Shown here in pieces: positions 27,923-40,624 of a DNA stretch of 64,000 nt (position 1 is its first letter; each line of letters opens with the position of its first letter). This DNA comes from Ficedula albicollis (lineage: Eukaryota > Chordata > Aves > Passeriformes > Muscicapidae): the NCBI RefSeq assembly GCF_000247815.1, contig NC_021673.1, forward strand, positions 50,616,250-50,680,249. Reading direction: 5' to 3'. The position numbers and the translations under genes were made by a program. Under the pieces are notes generated by a model that saw only the letters and a program-made list of their open reading frames with translations, was not told the origin of the DNA and ran no database searches.

Positions 27923-28787
27923 GTACAACACGTTGTACGTTTTCCTTTCTCCTAAACTAAGGACAATGATGCTTCTACCTGTCTAGTACTTTAGAAGTCT
28001 CACTTTACTTTCTAGTCTGTTTTGCTTTTTATTCTGTCATGTGTCAGTTGATACTCCTTTATGCCTCAACCACTGAAAAATTCAGAGACGTCTATGTTCA
28101 GTAGAGAGAAATGGGAATGTTTAGCAGGCCCTCCCTGCAGCTCCAGTGTAAATCCTCTTGGACCTTTTCTTGGTACAGTTCTGCAGATGATTTTGTCTTT
28201 GAAAGAAGCTTAAGTGGTGTGTTAAAAAGTTTTTGGGTTTGTTTTGTTTTTTCCCCCTCACTCCATTTTAATTCTGTCTGGGATAACAGGAGACTTGTCC
28301 TTACTGTCTACTAGAAGACATTTTGGATCTCTGAAGTACAGCTTGGTTTATTCCTAATTAGTCTTTACAATATATGCTTGACTTCCAGTATGTGTAGAGC
28401 TTATTGAAGTAAAACTTAATAGCATTTCCCAAAGTTTATTCATAAATTCAGTCTTAATTTATCAGAGGCAAGTACCTGAAACATCTGGCAAAAGAGGAAG
28501 TCTTAGTGTTTGGAGTAAAGACTTGAATAATGATGGAGACTTTTTCCAATAGGGAAAAAATTTCTTAAATGACCATATACACCATGTTTAGCATGGATTT
28601 TATATTTGGATATTTTTTAGCACAACATACTTGATGGGTATTACTTTAATGTTTGAATGTCCTGGAGTTCACATTTGTTGGCTTCTGGTAATTGAAACAG
28701 TCTCTTTAAGTTTGCTTGTTTATTTTCCTGAAAGAAATGAGATGTAAATAGGTGATCCTTCTGTAAGTTTTCCTCTTCCCTGTCCTT

Positions 28788-28845
28788 TTAATAGCCTGCC
28801 AATATCAACTAAATTCTTAATAGCTTGCCAATATCAACTAAATTC
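28788..28845. repeat. 29-bp tandem duplication
   Basis: Two copies of TTAATAGC(C/T)TGCC and AATATCAACTAAATTC in intron 13, differing at one base. Confidence 0.88.
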
Positions 28846-29241
28846 GAAGTAATGCTTCTTAAAAATACTGACTTTCAGTATGATTTTATGAATATCAATG
28901 GAAGTTAGTACAGGAGAGAACCTAATTAGTATAGCCTTGGAAAGACAGTCTGCAGGATGAGCCTTGAGAATTATTAAAGGCAATCCACAGCACAACAGGT
29001 AATTAACTGGTGATATCTCCTGCCAGTGAATTTACATATGTATGGTTCTGAAATATACTTTGTAATAGTCACTGCGCTTTGCAGATCGTGAGTATGGAAG
29101 TCCAATGTGGATGGGAGATGAGGAGAAGGAGGTATTGGGGAAAACAAAAGCAATGAGTAAGAGGAAAAAGAAAACAAAACATACAGAATCTTACATGGAA
29201 CTAGCTTGCATTATTTGCACTGTTTGTTTTCTTCTTTCAAG

Positions 29242-29376
29242 AATGCGCATCAGGATTTTTCAAAGATGAAACAATCAAACAATGAGTCTAATTTAAGAGA
29301 TGAAGTCTTGAAGAACTTAGCTGTAGCGAATGACAACTTTGTGGAACTTGTAGCCAATTTAAAAGAAGGCACAAAG
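29242..29376 (+). CDS. PDCD6IP: PDCD6IP exon 14, residues 630-674
   Basis: Encodes NAHQDFSKMKQSNNESNLRD, EVLKNLAVANDNFVELVANL and KEGTK of the V domain. The acceptor is TTTCAAG and the donor AAG|GTATGG. Intron 14 (29377-30242, 866 bp) contains a short CA run near 30012 and no other feature. Confidence 0.96.
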
Positions 29377-30242
29377 GTATGGTAATGCTTAAGGGATTGA
29401 AATGACTTTTTAATGTGTACAATGAGATGTGAATCAAAAATCATAATAAACTTTGGATACGTTGGTAGCTGACAGGTGCATTTTTGAGGATTTTGCTGCT
29501 GAAGTGAGGACAATGAGTCACTTGAATTTTGGTTGTTTCAAGAGCTGTGAAATGCTTATTTTTTCCTATCTGAAAAGTAAGCTTTTTCTGAGCAGTAAGA
29601 TAAGTGGTTAATTACAGCTGAGTAAATGATGCTGAAGCACCCTGATGAGCCATTTTATCTGAGAAGTTCTTTCATGTGTTCTCTCATGGTATTTAATCAC
29701 CTTATAAAATTGGTGTTTTAAATGTTGTCACTGCATACATGGGAAATAATAAGGAGAGCTGTATTTAGCTTGCTTTTTATGATGTAGGTTTCTGGAAGGT
29801 GTCTTATGGCTTCTCTACTAAGTATTTTTTGGTGGTTTATTGATAACTCATTAGGTGGAAAAAACTCAATCTCTGAGATACCTCTACAAATGAAATGCAT
29901 GGAACTGAGAGCAATAATATTAAAAATAAATAACTCATCACCAGAAGTGATGTAGTTTTGCTCTGCTTTTAATACATTCTTTTAGTTATCCTGAAATATT
30001 TTTATATTTACACACACACAACCCCCCACAAAATTCTCTAATATTACAGGGATGGGGAACAACAGCTGACTAATTTTGCTTTTGAAAAGTGTGATAGAAT
30101 GTACTAGTAAACTTTATTGGAATGGCAGGTTCTGGGCACTGTAATAGTACAACACCTATAACTGGATCAGTATGTAGAAGTATGCAAGCATGGAATCTGA
30201 AAGTATTGATGAGCATATTGTATTTTTACTTTTCTTTACTAG

Positions 30243-30337
30243 TTTTACAATGAGCTGACAGAAATCCTGCTGAAATTCCAGAACAAGTGCAGTGACATTA
30301 TCTTTGCTCGCAAGACTGAAAGAGATGAACTGCTCAA
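30243..30337 (+). CDS. PDCD6IP: PDCD6IP exon 15, residues 675-705
   Basis: Encodes [20 protein letters not shown] and [11 protein letters not shown], the last V-domain helix. Phe675 matches human Phe676, the residue lining the pocket for YPXnL peptides. The acceptor is TTACTAG and the donor AA|GTAAGA, with AA completing Lys706. Intron 15 (30338-31646, 1.31 kb) has no recognised feature. Confidence 0.96.
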
Positions 30338-31646
30338 GTAAGATTTCAATGTTTTGTTTAATCATTGTAGAAACTTTCAAGTATTTGTCAGAAATTTATC
30401 TCTGGGGACATGTTTATTATGGCACTTGATGAAATGCGAAAGGAAGAATAGGTGTGCTAAGCCTATTACTTCTGTATTTTAAACCTAGTCCTACTCTCTT
30501 CTGTCCTAGGAAAGTGATAGGAGAAATAAATGGAAGAATCTACTTTGAAGTCTGCTCTACTGTTCCTATGTGCAGTTCAGCATGAATCTGTTTTATGTTA
30601 TGATTTCACTCTCTATTCTTTTTGGCATGCATTTGTTAGTAATTTTATTTTATTCTTTCCTTTGAGGAACTTATGATTTCTACACTCTGCTCCTGCTGTC
30701 AATTTAGTTTGAGAAATTAGATGCTTTCTTCCATGTGTTCAGTGTGATGGGGGAAAAGCATCAGTATTCTACTTCTGCTCTGTTGTCTGCTCCAGTCCAG
30801 TATTTTATCATTGCTTAGATATGAGGATTGCCTCCAATGTTGGGGAAAGAAGCAGATGTTGTCCTTCATGTGAGGAAGAGTGTTTGATGTTGTCATTGTC
30901 CCCTACATGAGGTCAAACCCAGTATAGTAGGTCTCAAATGTGATTTTTAGGCCCTTCTCTTAAGAGGAAAGCATAACTGAAAAGATTTGCCATTTAATCA
31001 GTCTTCTTTAGCACAGTACATAGCCTTTTATAAGAAAGGACTTCTTGTTACTGGAATTTTGGTTGATGAAACTGCAGTTGTTCTGTACTTGGCATCTTAG
31101 AAATGGGTTGCTCAATCCTCAATTTTTACCTTTCCTAACTTGATCCTATGTAGCGTTGTTCTTTTAATCTGGGCTCTGTGCTTGTAAACAAAGTCTGAGT
31201 TGCAACTCCTTCTGCCTTTATTTGGCTTCCTACATTTGTGTAGTTTGGAAGCTGTATGCCTACCTAACCAAAGTGGAGGTCTGAATATCTCACATCTCTG
31301 CTATGTTTGTGTTCAGTGTTAAGGCTGTAGGGTTAGTGTTGATAGAACATTTTGCTGAGTTTTACTGTGCTCTTTTACTATTTTGGCTAATGTTGTGATC
31401 TATACCCAGTACTGAGTTAAAACATAAAGACATTATTCGAAAATAAATGCAACAGTTAATCAGAGAGTTGTCTAGAAGATAGTTTGCATGGAAGTGATTT
31501 GGACTCCAAATTTAGTTTGAGCTAGCTCGGTGATCATGCTTTAAATATTAGACTTAGTCTACTGCATCTTTTTGGCTTAACTTGCTGCAGTGTATAACAA
31601 AATATTCTTAAACTAAGCTGCATGTTTGCTTTTTTGTTTTTAATAG

Positions 31647-31779
31647 AGATTTGCAGCAAAGCATTGCTAGGGAGCCCAGCGCTCCCTCCATTCCGCTGCC
31701 TACGTATCAGACCACTCCAGCAGCAGGAAGTAAGCCAGCGGCATCACCCGCTCCCACTCCAGCCCCAAGAACCATGGTG
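31647..31779 (+). CDS. PDCD6IP: PDCD6IP exon 16, residues 706-750, start of proline-rich tail
   Basis: Encodes KDLQQSIAREPSAPSIPLPT, YQTTPAAGSKPAASPAPTPA and PRTMV. It carries PSAP (716-719, TSG101 docking) and PTPAPR (742-747, CIN85-type SH3 docking). The donor is ambiguous by three bases because the end reads ATG-GTG-GTAAAT. I chose GTAAAT because it is the stronger site and gives the same spacing as human (TMVGTK against TMPPTK). Intron 16 is short (31780-32134, 355 bp) and shows nothing else. Confidence 0.93.
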
Positions 31780-32134
31780 GTAAATACATGCTGCAGAATT
31801 AGTGGGTTAAAAATACTGGGTCTGTACTTGAGAACTCTAAACTGATTCATGTGTATCGCTCCTTAATATACTGGTGTAGTTGGAAATGTGTTGAAGTGAA
31901 ATAGCAAAATCTTAAGGCTTTGCAGAGAGGTGTATTATGTACTATTCATGTTCATAATTTTTAGATTTGAAATTAAAAGCTTACTGCCTTTTAGATGCTT
32001 TGCATTATCTGTATAGATGAAATATAGAATGTCTTTTTGAAGTGAAAATTAAAATCAATTAATCATATAACCATAACTTTTGATTCCAAGACTTCAGTAA
32101 AGAAGCTCCAGCTTAATTCACTTTCTCTTGCTAG

Positions 32135-32340
32135 GGGACTAAACCACAGCCACCAGCACGGCCACCACCACCAGTGATTTCTGCAGCAAGCAGTTCCTCT
32201 TCTGCATTAGCACCCTCTGGGGCAGCTGCAGCTCCTGCTGCTGCTGCTGCTCCTGCTCCAGGAGCCAGTGCACCTGCAGCAAGCACTGCATCTTCACAGG
32301 CACAGGGACCACCTTACCCAACTTATCCTGGTTACCCAGG
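32135..32340 (+). CDS. PDCD6IP: PDCD6IP exon 17, residues 751-818
   Basis: Encodes GTKPQPPARPPPPVISAASS, then an Ala/Pro/Ser-rich stretch to about 804, then QAQGPPYPTYPGYP. The PARPPPP motif fits endophilin-type SH3 docking. GPPYPTY (808-814) fits the CEP55 GPPX3Y motif used at the midbody. GCT/GCA/CCT codon runs at about 32220-32285 make a coding microsatellite-like stretch that is likely to vary between species. The donor is GG|GTAAGT. Intron 17 (32341-33159, 819 bp) has no recognised feature. Confidence 0.94.
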
Positions 32341-33159
32341 GTAAGTTACAGAAGCACTTAAACAGTTTTTTGTTATCCGGTTACTTAAAAGCACTTTTTT
32401 TGTGAGTGTGACATTTTAACATTGTTTATTGTTATTGTTAAGGTTGAAGATGTGTTTGCTGTTTGAGGCAATGGGTTTTATTGTTTGTTAGCTTTTTGGT
32501 TGGTTGGGGTTTTTTGTGTTTTGTTAGTTATATACTTGTAACTCTTGTAGGAATCATTTGTTTGTTCCTTTTGTGGGAAGGTTCATTTTAAGTGTTTACA
32601 GTTTGTCTTCTTTAAAGGAGAAGGAAAATTGGACTGCATTTCCTTAACCATAGTTTGTTGATTATTGCCAACACTTGCATTATCATTTGGTGGTGCTTAT
32701 CTCAAAACTGTTGTCATATCTCATTTTTCAAGTCTTTAGTATGATACTAAGATAATGAAAAATACAGATAAAATTCCAGTTGAGTAGTGTGCTTTCTTCT
32801 GATGTTTTTTCCTGTCTTCCTGGTGTCATCACAAGAAATTGAAGGCAGCTATGGTCTCCTTGGGTAGCAGGCTCAACAAATGTTGAAATATGCATGGTGT
32901 TTTTAAACATTCGAGAATCAATTTAGATCAGTTTTAGTTCCAGCAATTTGCCTTTACTCCACCTTCTCTCTGCATTTCTGTTCCACACACTGTAATAGTT
33001 TTCACGCTTGCTCCTTGAAAGTTGCCACGTTTCCTGTTACACTTGAAAGCATTTGTCAAGATGGAGCATGTGTGTTTGTATCTATTAATGGTTGTTTTTT
33101 CAAATTACCATCTTCAGTGTTTTTCAACTCAGGTATGCTCTTTTGTTGCCCCCACACAG

Positions 33160-33328
33160 GTATTGCCAGATGCCAATGCCAATGGGCTATAATCCGTACA
33201 TGTATGGTCAGTATAATCTGCCATATGCTCCCTCACCTGTGTATCAAGCTCCTGGACAGCCACCATATCCGCCACCTCAACAGCCTGGATACCCTTTTCC
33301 TCAACAGCCTTATTACCATCAGCAATAA
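33160..33328 (+). CDS. PDCD6IP: PDCD6IP exon 18 (coding part), residues 819-874 and stop
   Basis: Encodes GYCQMPMPMGYNPYMYGQYN, LPYAPSPVYQAPGQPPYPPP and QQPGYPFPQQPYYHQQ, then TAA at 33326-33328. With exon 17 it completes the ALG-2 (PDCD6) binding run PPYPTYPGYPGY at 809-820. The Tyr/Pro/Gln-rich C-terminus is typical of ALIX. The acceptor is CACACAG. Confidence 0.96.
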
Positions 33329-33795
33329 TGTCTCTGCAAAGAAGCCCTGCTTGTTAAAATTTGAGAAAAGTTGGCAATAAGTGTACTAAAACTTCTAGCT
33401 TTTTTTAGTGTATACCATACTGACCTGTATGCAGCTATAACTCCTGTCTCTTGTTAACTGCTCCAAAAACGTCTAGATCAGTTTTTATGACACTAAGCTC
33501 TTTGAAAGATCTACTGCAGTGTTTTAGACCATTGACTAATGCCGGAATTTGAGCCTAATTCAGTGGTCTGAAATAGTACACTACATTTTGGTTAGACCAA
33601 AATATTTGTGTGCAAGAATCCTGTAAGTAACAAATAAGTTGAGATGAGAAAAAAGTGTGTGCACTGGGTGTGATATATTCTACAGAACCATATAGCATTT
33701 CCTTCTATACTCTATTGGTTTGTATTTTTTTTAGTTTAGTTAAAATATGCTATTTTGTCTAATAATCAAGGCCTTGTAAATCATCAGTAAAAAGA

Positions 33796-33868
33796 AATAA
33801 ATTACTTAAGAACGGTTTAAACACTTGGCGTTCTCATTATCAAAAAAATGTGTTTTGTGTGTCTGTAG
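33796..33868 (+). terminator. PDCD6IP: Proximal poly(A) signal of PDCD6IP
   Basis: AATAAA at 33796-33801 is followed about 50 bases later by a GU-rich stretch (TGTGTTTTGTGTGTCTGT at 33849 onward). This is the classic arrangement of a cleavage and polyadenylation site. Cleavage would fall around 33815-33835, giving a 3' UTR of about 0.5 kb. Confidence 0.65.
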
Positions 33869-34663
33869 ATTGTTTCATTTGTCCCTTGACTTTCATAACA
33901 TAAAGAAGTTCTCAAGGGTTTAGCCTTACAAGTGAATTTCCACGTCTTTTCCTTGATTCTGTATTTTTGTGACAGAATCTATAATAACCATTTAAGTGTT
34001 GGTAGATGAAGTCTTACAGGTAGAGTTTTCCTATAACTTTGAAGTGTATTGGACTGAAATACATTTATTATAACTTTTAAAGAATGGTTACTGTCATGTG
34101 CAGGATACTATGTAAAAGGAGAGAGGTCTTACAGGACCAGTGAGTAGTTGTTCTAACTTTGTTTTGCAAAGAAGTGGTGGTGGGAAATGTGTTATCGCTC
34201 AAAATAGGGCAACTATTGATTGCTGGAGCTTTGCAGTTTATTTTTTAAATTATTGCTTTTTTTCCCTTGAAAAATTTTATGTATTCCCTCAGGGAGCTTG
34301 TTATCAGTGGAAAAACTTTCTTTTGGGTAGGGGGGGAAAGAAAATCTTGTAAATTAAAGAACATTGAATGTTTACTTTTGGATTCATCATCTCAAGGGAT
34401 AAATAACCTTGTACTGCATTTTACATAAGATAGTAAAGAATCTAAGTTTGGGGTTAATGGCTTCTACCAAATATTTGCTAACCATTTTTCAGCCTTTTCA
34501 TTTTCTAACAGGCTTGTCTTATGAGGGACACTCATTTAGCCCTTGAAAAGAGTTGGTTCTATGGGACGGTTAATCTTCTGAATGCTTCATACAAGATGTT
34601 CTGGCCTTACAGAATAACTATCACAGTACCTGTGTTGCAAAAAGTTACTCCTTTTTTTTTTCT

Positions 34664-34712
34664 ATTAAAGTGCCTGATTAAGATATCGAGGTATATTTTA
34701 GTGTAGGTGTTT
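34664..34712 (+). terminator. PDCD6IP: Candidate distal poly(A) signal
   Basis: ATTAAA at 34664-34669 is followed by a TG-rich stretch (TAGTGTAGGTGTTTAGGGG, about 34698 onward). This would give a 3' UTR of about 1.36 kb. It is a weaker hexamer than the proximal AATAAA. Confidence 0.4.
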
Positions 34713-37425
34713 AGGGGTGCCAATTATTGTAGCATCTGGGTGGAAATCTCACTGGATCATGAATATTCTTCCTCATAAAGAAAGCAGCATTTGTATTTGT
34801 ATGAGCTCCTTTCTTTGTCTCAAGTTCCTCTTGCTGTGTGATCATCTCGGTTACTTTGTGGAGACTCCTTGTCTTTAATACTAATTGCTAACCCCCACAG
34901 AAAATGTGGAACGAAAGGTAGAAATAAGCACCCTTTATAGAACTTATTGAGTACATAATTCTAAACAAATTTATTAATCTGTAGAAGCTCAGTGATGTGG
35001 GGAACATGATGGAGTAAGGGAATACAGCACCATAGATAAAACCGCTGCACAAAGACAGGTGCTTTGCATTTCTTTGTAAACATTGCTGAATCGGGTGGCA
35101 CAGAAACCTCTCCATTTTTTTTCCCTGATGAGAAGACATGAGGCAAGCAAGGACAATGAGAAAAAGCTAGGAAGATAGCTGGAAACAGCAATCAGAACCT
35201 GATTTTATTCTAACTGGAAAAACAGTAGTTTTCCACTAATTTCACTGTGTCAATGTGAGCAAGTGCAAGTCTAATGCAACCTTTTAAATTCTAAATTTTT
35301 AGTATGCCATGGGCTGTAGGTTTTTCAGTTCACATATTAGATGCATTTGAGCTGTTGTATAAGTTTGTTTCTACTGCCTCAATTGATAGAATTTATTTTC
35401 ATGCTGTGTAAAAAAAGTCATTTGTTCCAGCATAAAGATTCTTAGAACTGAAATTTCCTTTTTTAAATTTCATAGATCTGGAATTACTGTTAAAATGTTT
35501 TTCCACTTGTGTTTCTGCTTGCTTTAGTCTATTATTTGACTATGTGTAGAAATCTATGCATTATGTTCAGTTTTTCTCCTTTTTTTTTTTTTTTTCTAAA
35601 GAGAACAGGAAAATCCAGAGACATATTATGTATCTGCTTTTAAGCATGCAGTTGTCATGACTTTGGTTGAAATGTTACCTTGTTCTTCTATAGTTTATTA
35701 AAAAAATCAGTTAGAAAACCTGATTTCATGGTGTTTTTCTTGAGTCCTTCGGGTTCAGACAAGTGTTATTTCGGAAAGGATGGAAACAAGTAATGGGCTC
35801 CCAAGATGTTTGTGCTGTGGTGACAGCATATCAGCTACAGCCGCTCTGTAATAACAGCCACATTCAGATCCTGGTAGTTGTGTTTATTTCCGAAGCTGGT
35901 GGAGTGTATTTTCCTCTGTTTATATGAGGAGGAAATGATTAAGGTTCATTTAATGGTTCTGTGCCTTCAGAAACTTGTATTCCAATATTTTTTTTTTTGT
36001 GAACTCATGTTCAGGCTGGGTTACATGAGACTCCCAGCATAATGGGTATTAAAGCATAGGTAGCAAGAAAAGGGGTTAAAAGGGCAGCTAATAATAGTAG
36101 ATAAACTGTCCCCTTGGGCACTCTAAGAAGTCAATTTCTTTGTAATTTTTTACAAAAGGTGTTATAATGCCATGCTTGTTTCAATTGCTGTGTGGATGGA
36201 AAAGTTTACAACCATGTCCTTTTAGAAACTTTGAAGTCAAGCATTTATTTTATCTTGCATGAAAGCTTTCAATGCAATTAGTGAGAAAAGCAAGTTTTAG
36301 GAAGCAAGCTAATAGCAGGTCATCAGTGAAATGCCAAACTTGTGCAGGGCTAATGGGTCATTTCTCAATTTTTTTTTCTTTATTAACATGGTTTCAGCCC
36401 ATATGGAAAAAGTGTCTTCTTTCCTGACCACTAATGTGACACTGCCAGCTAATGGTGATTTTTTTTTTGCTATCATCCCATTGTTTTGAGTGCTTTTAGA
36501 GCTGATTTGTGAGATTGTTTGAGTTAGACTGAATGAAGTCCTTTGCTATTTCAGAGTACCTTGAGGCAATATTTGAACCTTGACATACTGTAACAAATTC
36601 ACCCATTGTCAGGTAGGTGAAAATCACAAGAAAATCCAGCTCGAAAACTTTTTTTTCTCTGCTTTACAGGAGAGGTCTGCTTACTTGTTACCAAAATGTG
36701 TTCAGTTCTGAAATGACTTGCATCTCAGAAGCAGTTTTCTGGTATGCATTTTTCCTGGCAGACCATTAAAATAGACTAAGCTGAGCAGTTGTGGGTTTTA
36801 GGGTTTTTGTTTGTTTGTTTGTGGGGTTTTTTTGTTTGTTTTGGTTTGGTTTTTTTCTTTTAGTGTTTCTAAATCCGTGTGAGAGGCAGGCCACTGATCT
36901 TATTAATTGGGTTGTGAAGAAAAACTGTTATGTATGAAAGGGAAGAGGCTACTGCCATTGCAAAATCATCACCAAGCTTCACCACAAATTACTGCTTTTA
37001 GTCCCTTCAGTGCTTTCACCTTTAATCCATTTAGCAGTTCTGCATGGCAATGCCTGTCTGCATTTGCTCTTCCAAGTTAAAGCACACCTGGGGTGCTGGA
37101 ATGTTGTTCTCAGTGCTGGTAAGCTGCTGGAGTGTTTGCTGGTGTGAAGGTAGCGTGTTCCTAACAGCACGTTTTCCAGCAAAGTGTGTGTTGAAGGGAA
37201 AGCAGAGCAGTGGAAGGGCCATTCCCAGTGGGCAACTTGCCTGAAGTCCCTTTGCTTGGAGGCTGAGGTGGTGAGCAAGCACATGGGTATGGGCCTGGCA
37301 AGACCAGCTGTTCTTGGATCATGTTCCTGGGACACATGCATGTGACATCTGACAACATCTAGGTGTCAAAAATGTGCTGAGGCTTGGCTATGGCATCATT
37401 GTGGGCACTGGTGAGATTTATACCA
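34713..37425. other. Non-coding flank downstream of PDCD6IP
   Basis: I see no exon, RNA gene or recognisable transposon. It is AT-rich, with a T run of 16 at 35580-35595 and a T/G-rich simple stretch (TTTG units) at about 36805-36860. ORFs here are short and have no family resemblance. Confidence 0.6.
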
Positions 37426-37774
37426 AAACCAAATTTGACCTCAAGTGACCTTTCACCTAGAGAAAACATGGGAGACCTGAAGTAACCTTTATCCTGGAGT
37501 AACTTTCGTCATGTGACTGTGAAGAACCCTTGCCATGAAGGAGCATCTGTCCTTGGACCTTAAGTAACCTTTGATCTTGAGGATCCCCTGTCTTGAGTTC
37601 TCAAGTTAACACTTTGGCTTGAGAAACCTGTCACCTCAATTAACCTTTGACTGGAAGTAAGCTTTGACCTCATGTAAATTCTATCTCCTGGCCTTGAGTA
37701 ACATTTGAAATAAATTAACCTTGGCCCTGTGACCATGCAGAACGTTGTACCTTGAGTGATCTTTGTCCTGAAAG
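37426..37774. repeat. Decayed ~17-bp repeat array, left part
   Basis: Contains many imperfect copies of a unit close to GACCTCAAGTAACCTTT (for example GACCTGAAGTAACCTTT, GACCTTAAGTAACCTTT, ACCTCAATTAACCTTT). The same motif resumes at about 40625, after the inserted element, so the array was probably continuous before the insertion. Confidence 0.75.
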
Positions 37775-37989
37775 TGTTATAAATGGATATTTGGAAATAT
37801 GCAATTTTGTCCAATTAATCCAACAAAGTTAAATTTAGCAGCAATTTATTAATAGCAACAATAGTATAGAAAGGAATACAATCAAAGTATATTACTTACA
37901 TAAATTTATGTAAACAAAAAGTTTGCCTATATTTAGTAAAATTGACATTCAAGGTTCGAATACCGCATAAGCAAAACAGACCAGGGGAG

Positions 37990-39490
37990 CACTGCACATG
38001 GAAATGAGTGCTCTGCATCACAGATAAGAAGCACAGAAGACTGCATGACGAATAGCTATGTCATAGCAAAGCTAGCTGAGGCTGATCCTAACTCATACCT
38101 CTTGTCACTGAAACCGGCATGCTGTGCAGAGCACTCCGGAGCTCTGCGGCTTCCTTGCTCCCGCTTTGTATCATGAGGCGATTTCTCTCTACGGAGGAAA
38201 ACTGTTGTCTACCCCTAACACAGTACACTCTGCTGCTTGCTTTTGCTACGGCCAAAACACGCCTGGCACTTGCACATAACTCTGCTGCTTGCTTTTGCTA
38301 CAGCCAAAACACGCCTGGCACTTGCACATTTCTTCTAAGTCCTTTCTACCATAGCATATTGCCCTGCTTCTTGTATGTGTACCATGCACCCTTTCAACTC
38401 TGCATAGCGAAGAGCACTGCAGTGTACCTAAAGCTAAAGTAAAAGCCCTGCCCAGCATACAGCAGATCTCACTTTGCACTAAACATAGAAATGAGTGCTG
38501 TGCCTCACGGCTAAGAATGACAGAATACTGCATGACGAATATATATGTCGTGGAAAAGCTAGCTGAGTAGGATTCTATCTCATACCTCTTGCCACTGAAA
38601 TCAGTATGCTGTGCAGAACACTCCAGAGCTCTGCTGCTTCCTTGTTCGCGCTTTGAATCAAGCGGTGATTTCTCTCTAACTGCCGTTAACCACGCTCACA
38701 GAACACTCCGCTGCTAATTCTGCTAATGTCAAAACACGCCTGGCACGTGCACTTTTCTTCTAAATCCTCCCTAGCAAACCATATTGCACTTCCGCGCTTT
38801 GTGCCGTGCGGCGATTTCTCTCTAACTGAGGTGAAGTGTCGTCTACTGCTCTCAGAGAACATTCCGCTGCTTGTTCTGCTAATGTCAAAACATGCCTGGC
38901 TCTTGCACTTTTCTTCTAAAGCCTCCCTACCATAGCATATTGCACTTCTTCTTATATGTGTACCATGCACTCTTTCAACTCTGCATAGCGAGGAGAACTA
39001 CATTGTACCTAATGCTAAAGAGAAGGTGTGCACAGCACACAGCAGTTCTCACTTTGCACTAGACATAGAAATGAGTGCTCTGTATCACGCATAAGAAGCA
39101 CAGAAGACTGCATGACGAATATCTATGTCACAGCAAAGCTAGCTGAGGCTGATCCTAACCCATACCTCTTGTCACTAAATCCGGTATGCTGTGCAGAGCA
39201 CTCCCGAGCTCTGCTGCTTCCTTGTTCACGCTTTGTATCATGAGGCGGTTTCTCTCTACGGAGGAGAAGTGTCGTCTACCCCTGACACAGTACACTCTGC
39301 TGCTTGCTTTTGCTACTGCCAAAACATGCCTGGCACTTGCACTTTTCTTCTAAATCTTCTCTACCATAGCATATTGCCCTGCTCCTTGTGTGTGTACCAT
39401 GCACTATTTCTACTCTGAATAGCGAATAGCACTGCAGCGTACCTAAAGTGAAAGTGAAAGCACGCACAGCACACAGCAGTTCTCGCTTTG
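37990..39490. repeat. Three ~0.5-kb direct repeats inside the insertion
   Basis: GAAATGAGTGCT marks the unit start at 38001, 38488 and 39068, so spacing is 487 and 580 bp. Each unit includes GCATGACGAATA, AAGCTAGCTGAG, a GCTGTGCAGA(G/A)CACTCC segment and GCCTGGCAC(T/G)TGCAC. Unit 1 has an extra internal ~54-bp duplication, and unit 2 has an extra internal partial copy which explains its greater length. The units are diverged, so this array is older than the intron 3 and 5 duplications. Confidence 0.85.
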
Positions 39491-40065
39491 GGATACCCCG
39501 ACCATGGATATGGGGAGGTCCTTCGTCTCACGCCGTATCAAATCGTTCAAGCTTAAAATCTTACTTAGATACTTTTTGCCTATATATTTTAATACATATT
39601 CTTCAAGAAAACTCCTCCTCATTTCTATTTTTTAAATCTATGTTACTAAGTTTGTGTTGCATATGCTTTACCAATGGTCAGGGATCTCTCATCCTTTCGG
39701 GTGTCTTGTTTCCATGAAGGCTCTGGGTCTTCCTCAGTGTTCACTGTTTGACCTTGCATGTAGCACAAGCGCATTAAGTTTAAATATATTAAATATATTA
39801 AATAAATGTTTCCACAACAGGTCTTTGTCCAGTGTCATATGCTTTGGAATCATCCAATTTGGCCCAATTCATGTTCAAAAGTTGTATTTCTATGTGCTGT
39901 TCTTAGACCCATACTCTTACTATCCTCACTACCACCAAATATTTCGAGGTTGAGTCCCTCTGCTTTGTTTAGCATCTCCTTTATCCTTTTTGCTTTATAG
40001 CAATTAAATACAATTTTTCTATTAATTATAAGGCTACAATTTTGCTAATATTATATATATTATAT

Positions 40066-40388
<323 letters not shown>

Positions 40389-40496
40389 TCTTAAATGTGG
40401 AGGGACTGTCCTGGATTTCTGAATGATAATTAACTCTTCAGGAACTAACACTTCTCTCCCACAGGCTTCCAACCCCTTGGGTGTATTGAGAACAGC

Positions 40497-40606
40497 ATAT
40501 ATTATATATATTATATATATTATATATATTATATATATTATATATATTATATATATTATATATTATGTATATTATACATATTATATATGTTATATATATT
40601 ATATAA
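40497..40606. repeat. AT-rich short tandem repeat
   Basis: Consists of about 11 imperfect units of the TATATATTA type at the right end of the LTR-like insertion. It is prone to strand slippage and blurs the exact insertion boundary. Confidence 0.9.
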
Positions 40607-40624
40607 CAAAATGACTTCTGACCC

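Larger units (their letters stand above)
33329..34712 (+). other. PDCD6IP: PDCD6IP 3' untranslated region, probable extent
   Basis: This is AT-rich sequence directly after the stop codon without any other coding signal. The extent is inferred from two candidate poly(A) signals inside it. The end of the longest transcript is not certain, and another ATTAAA occurs at 35697-35702. Confidence 0.55.
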
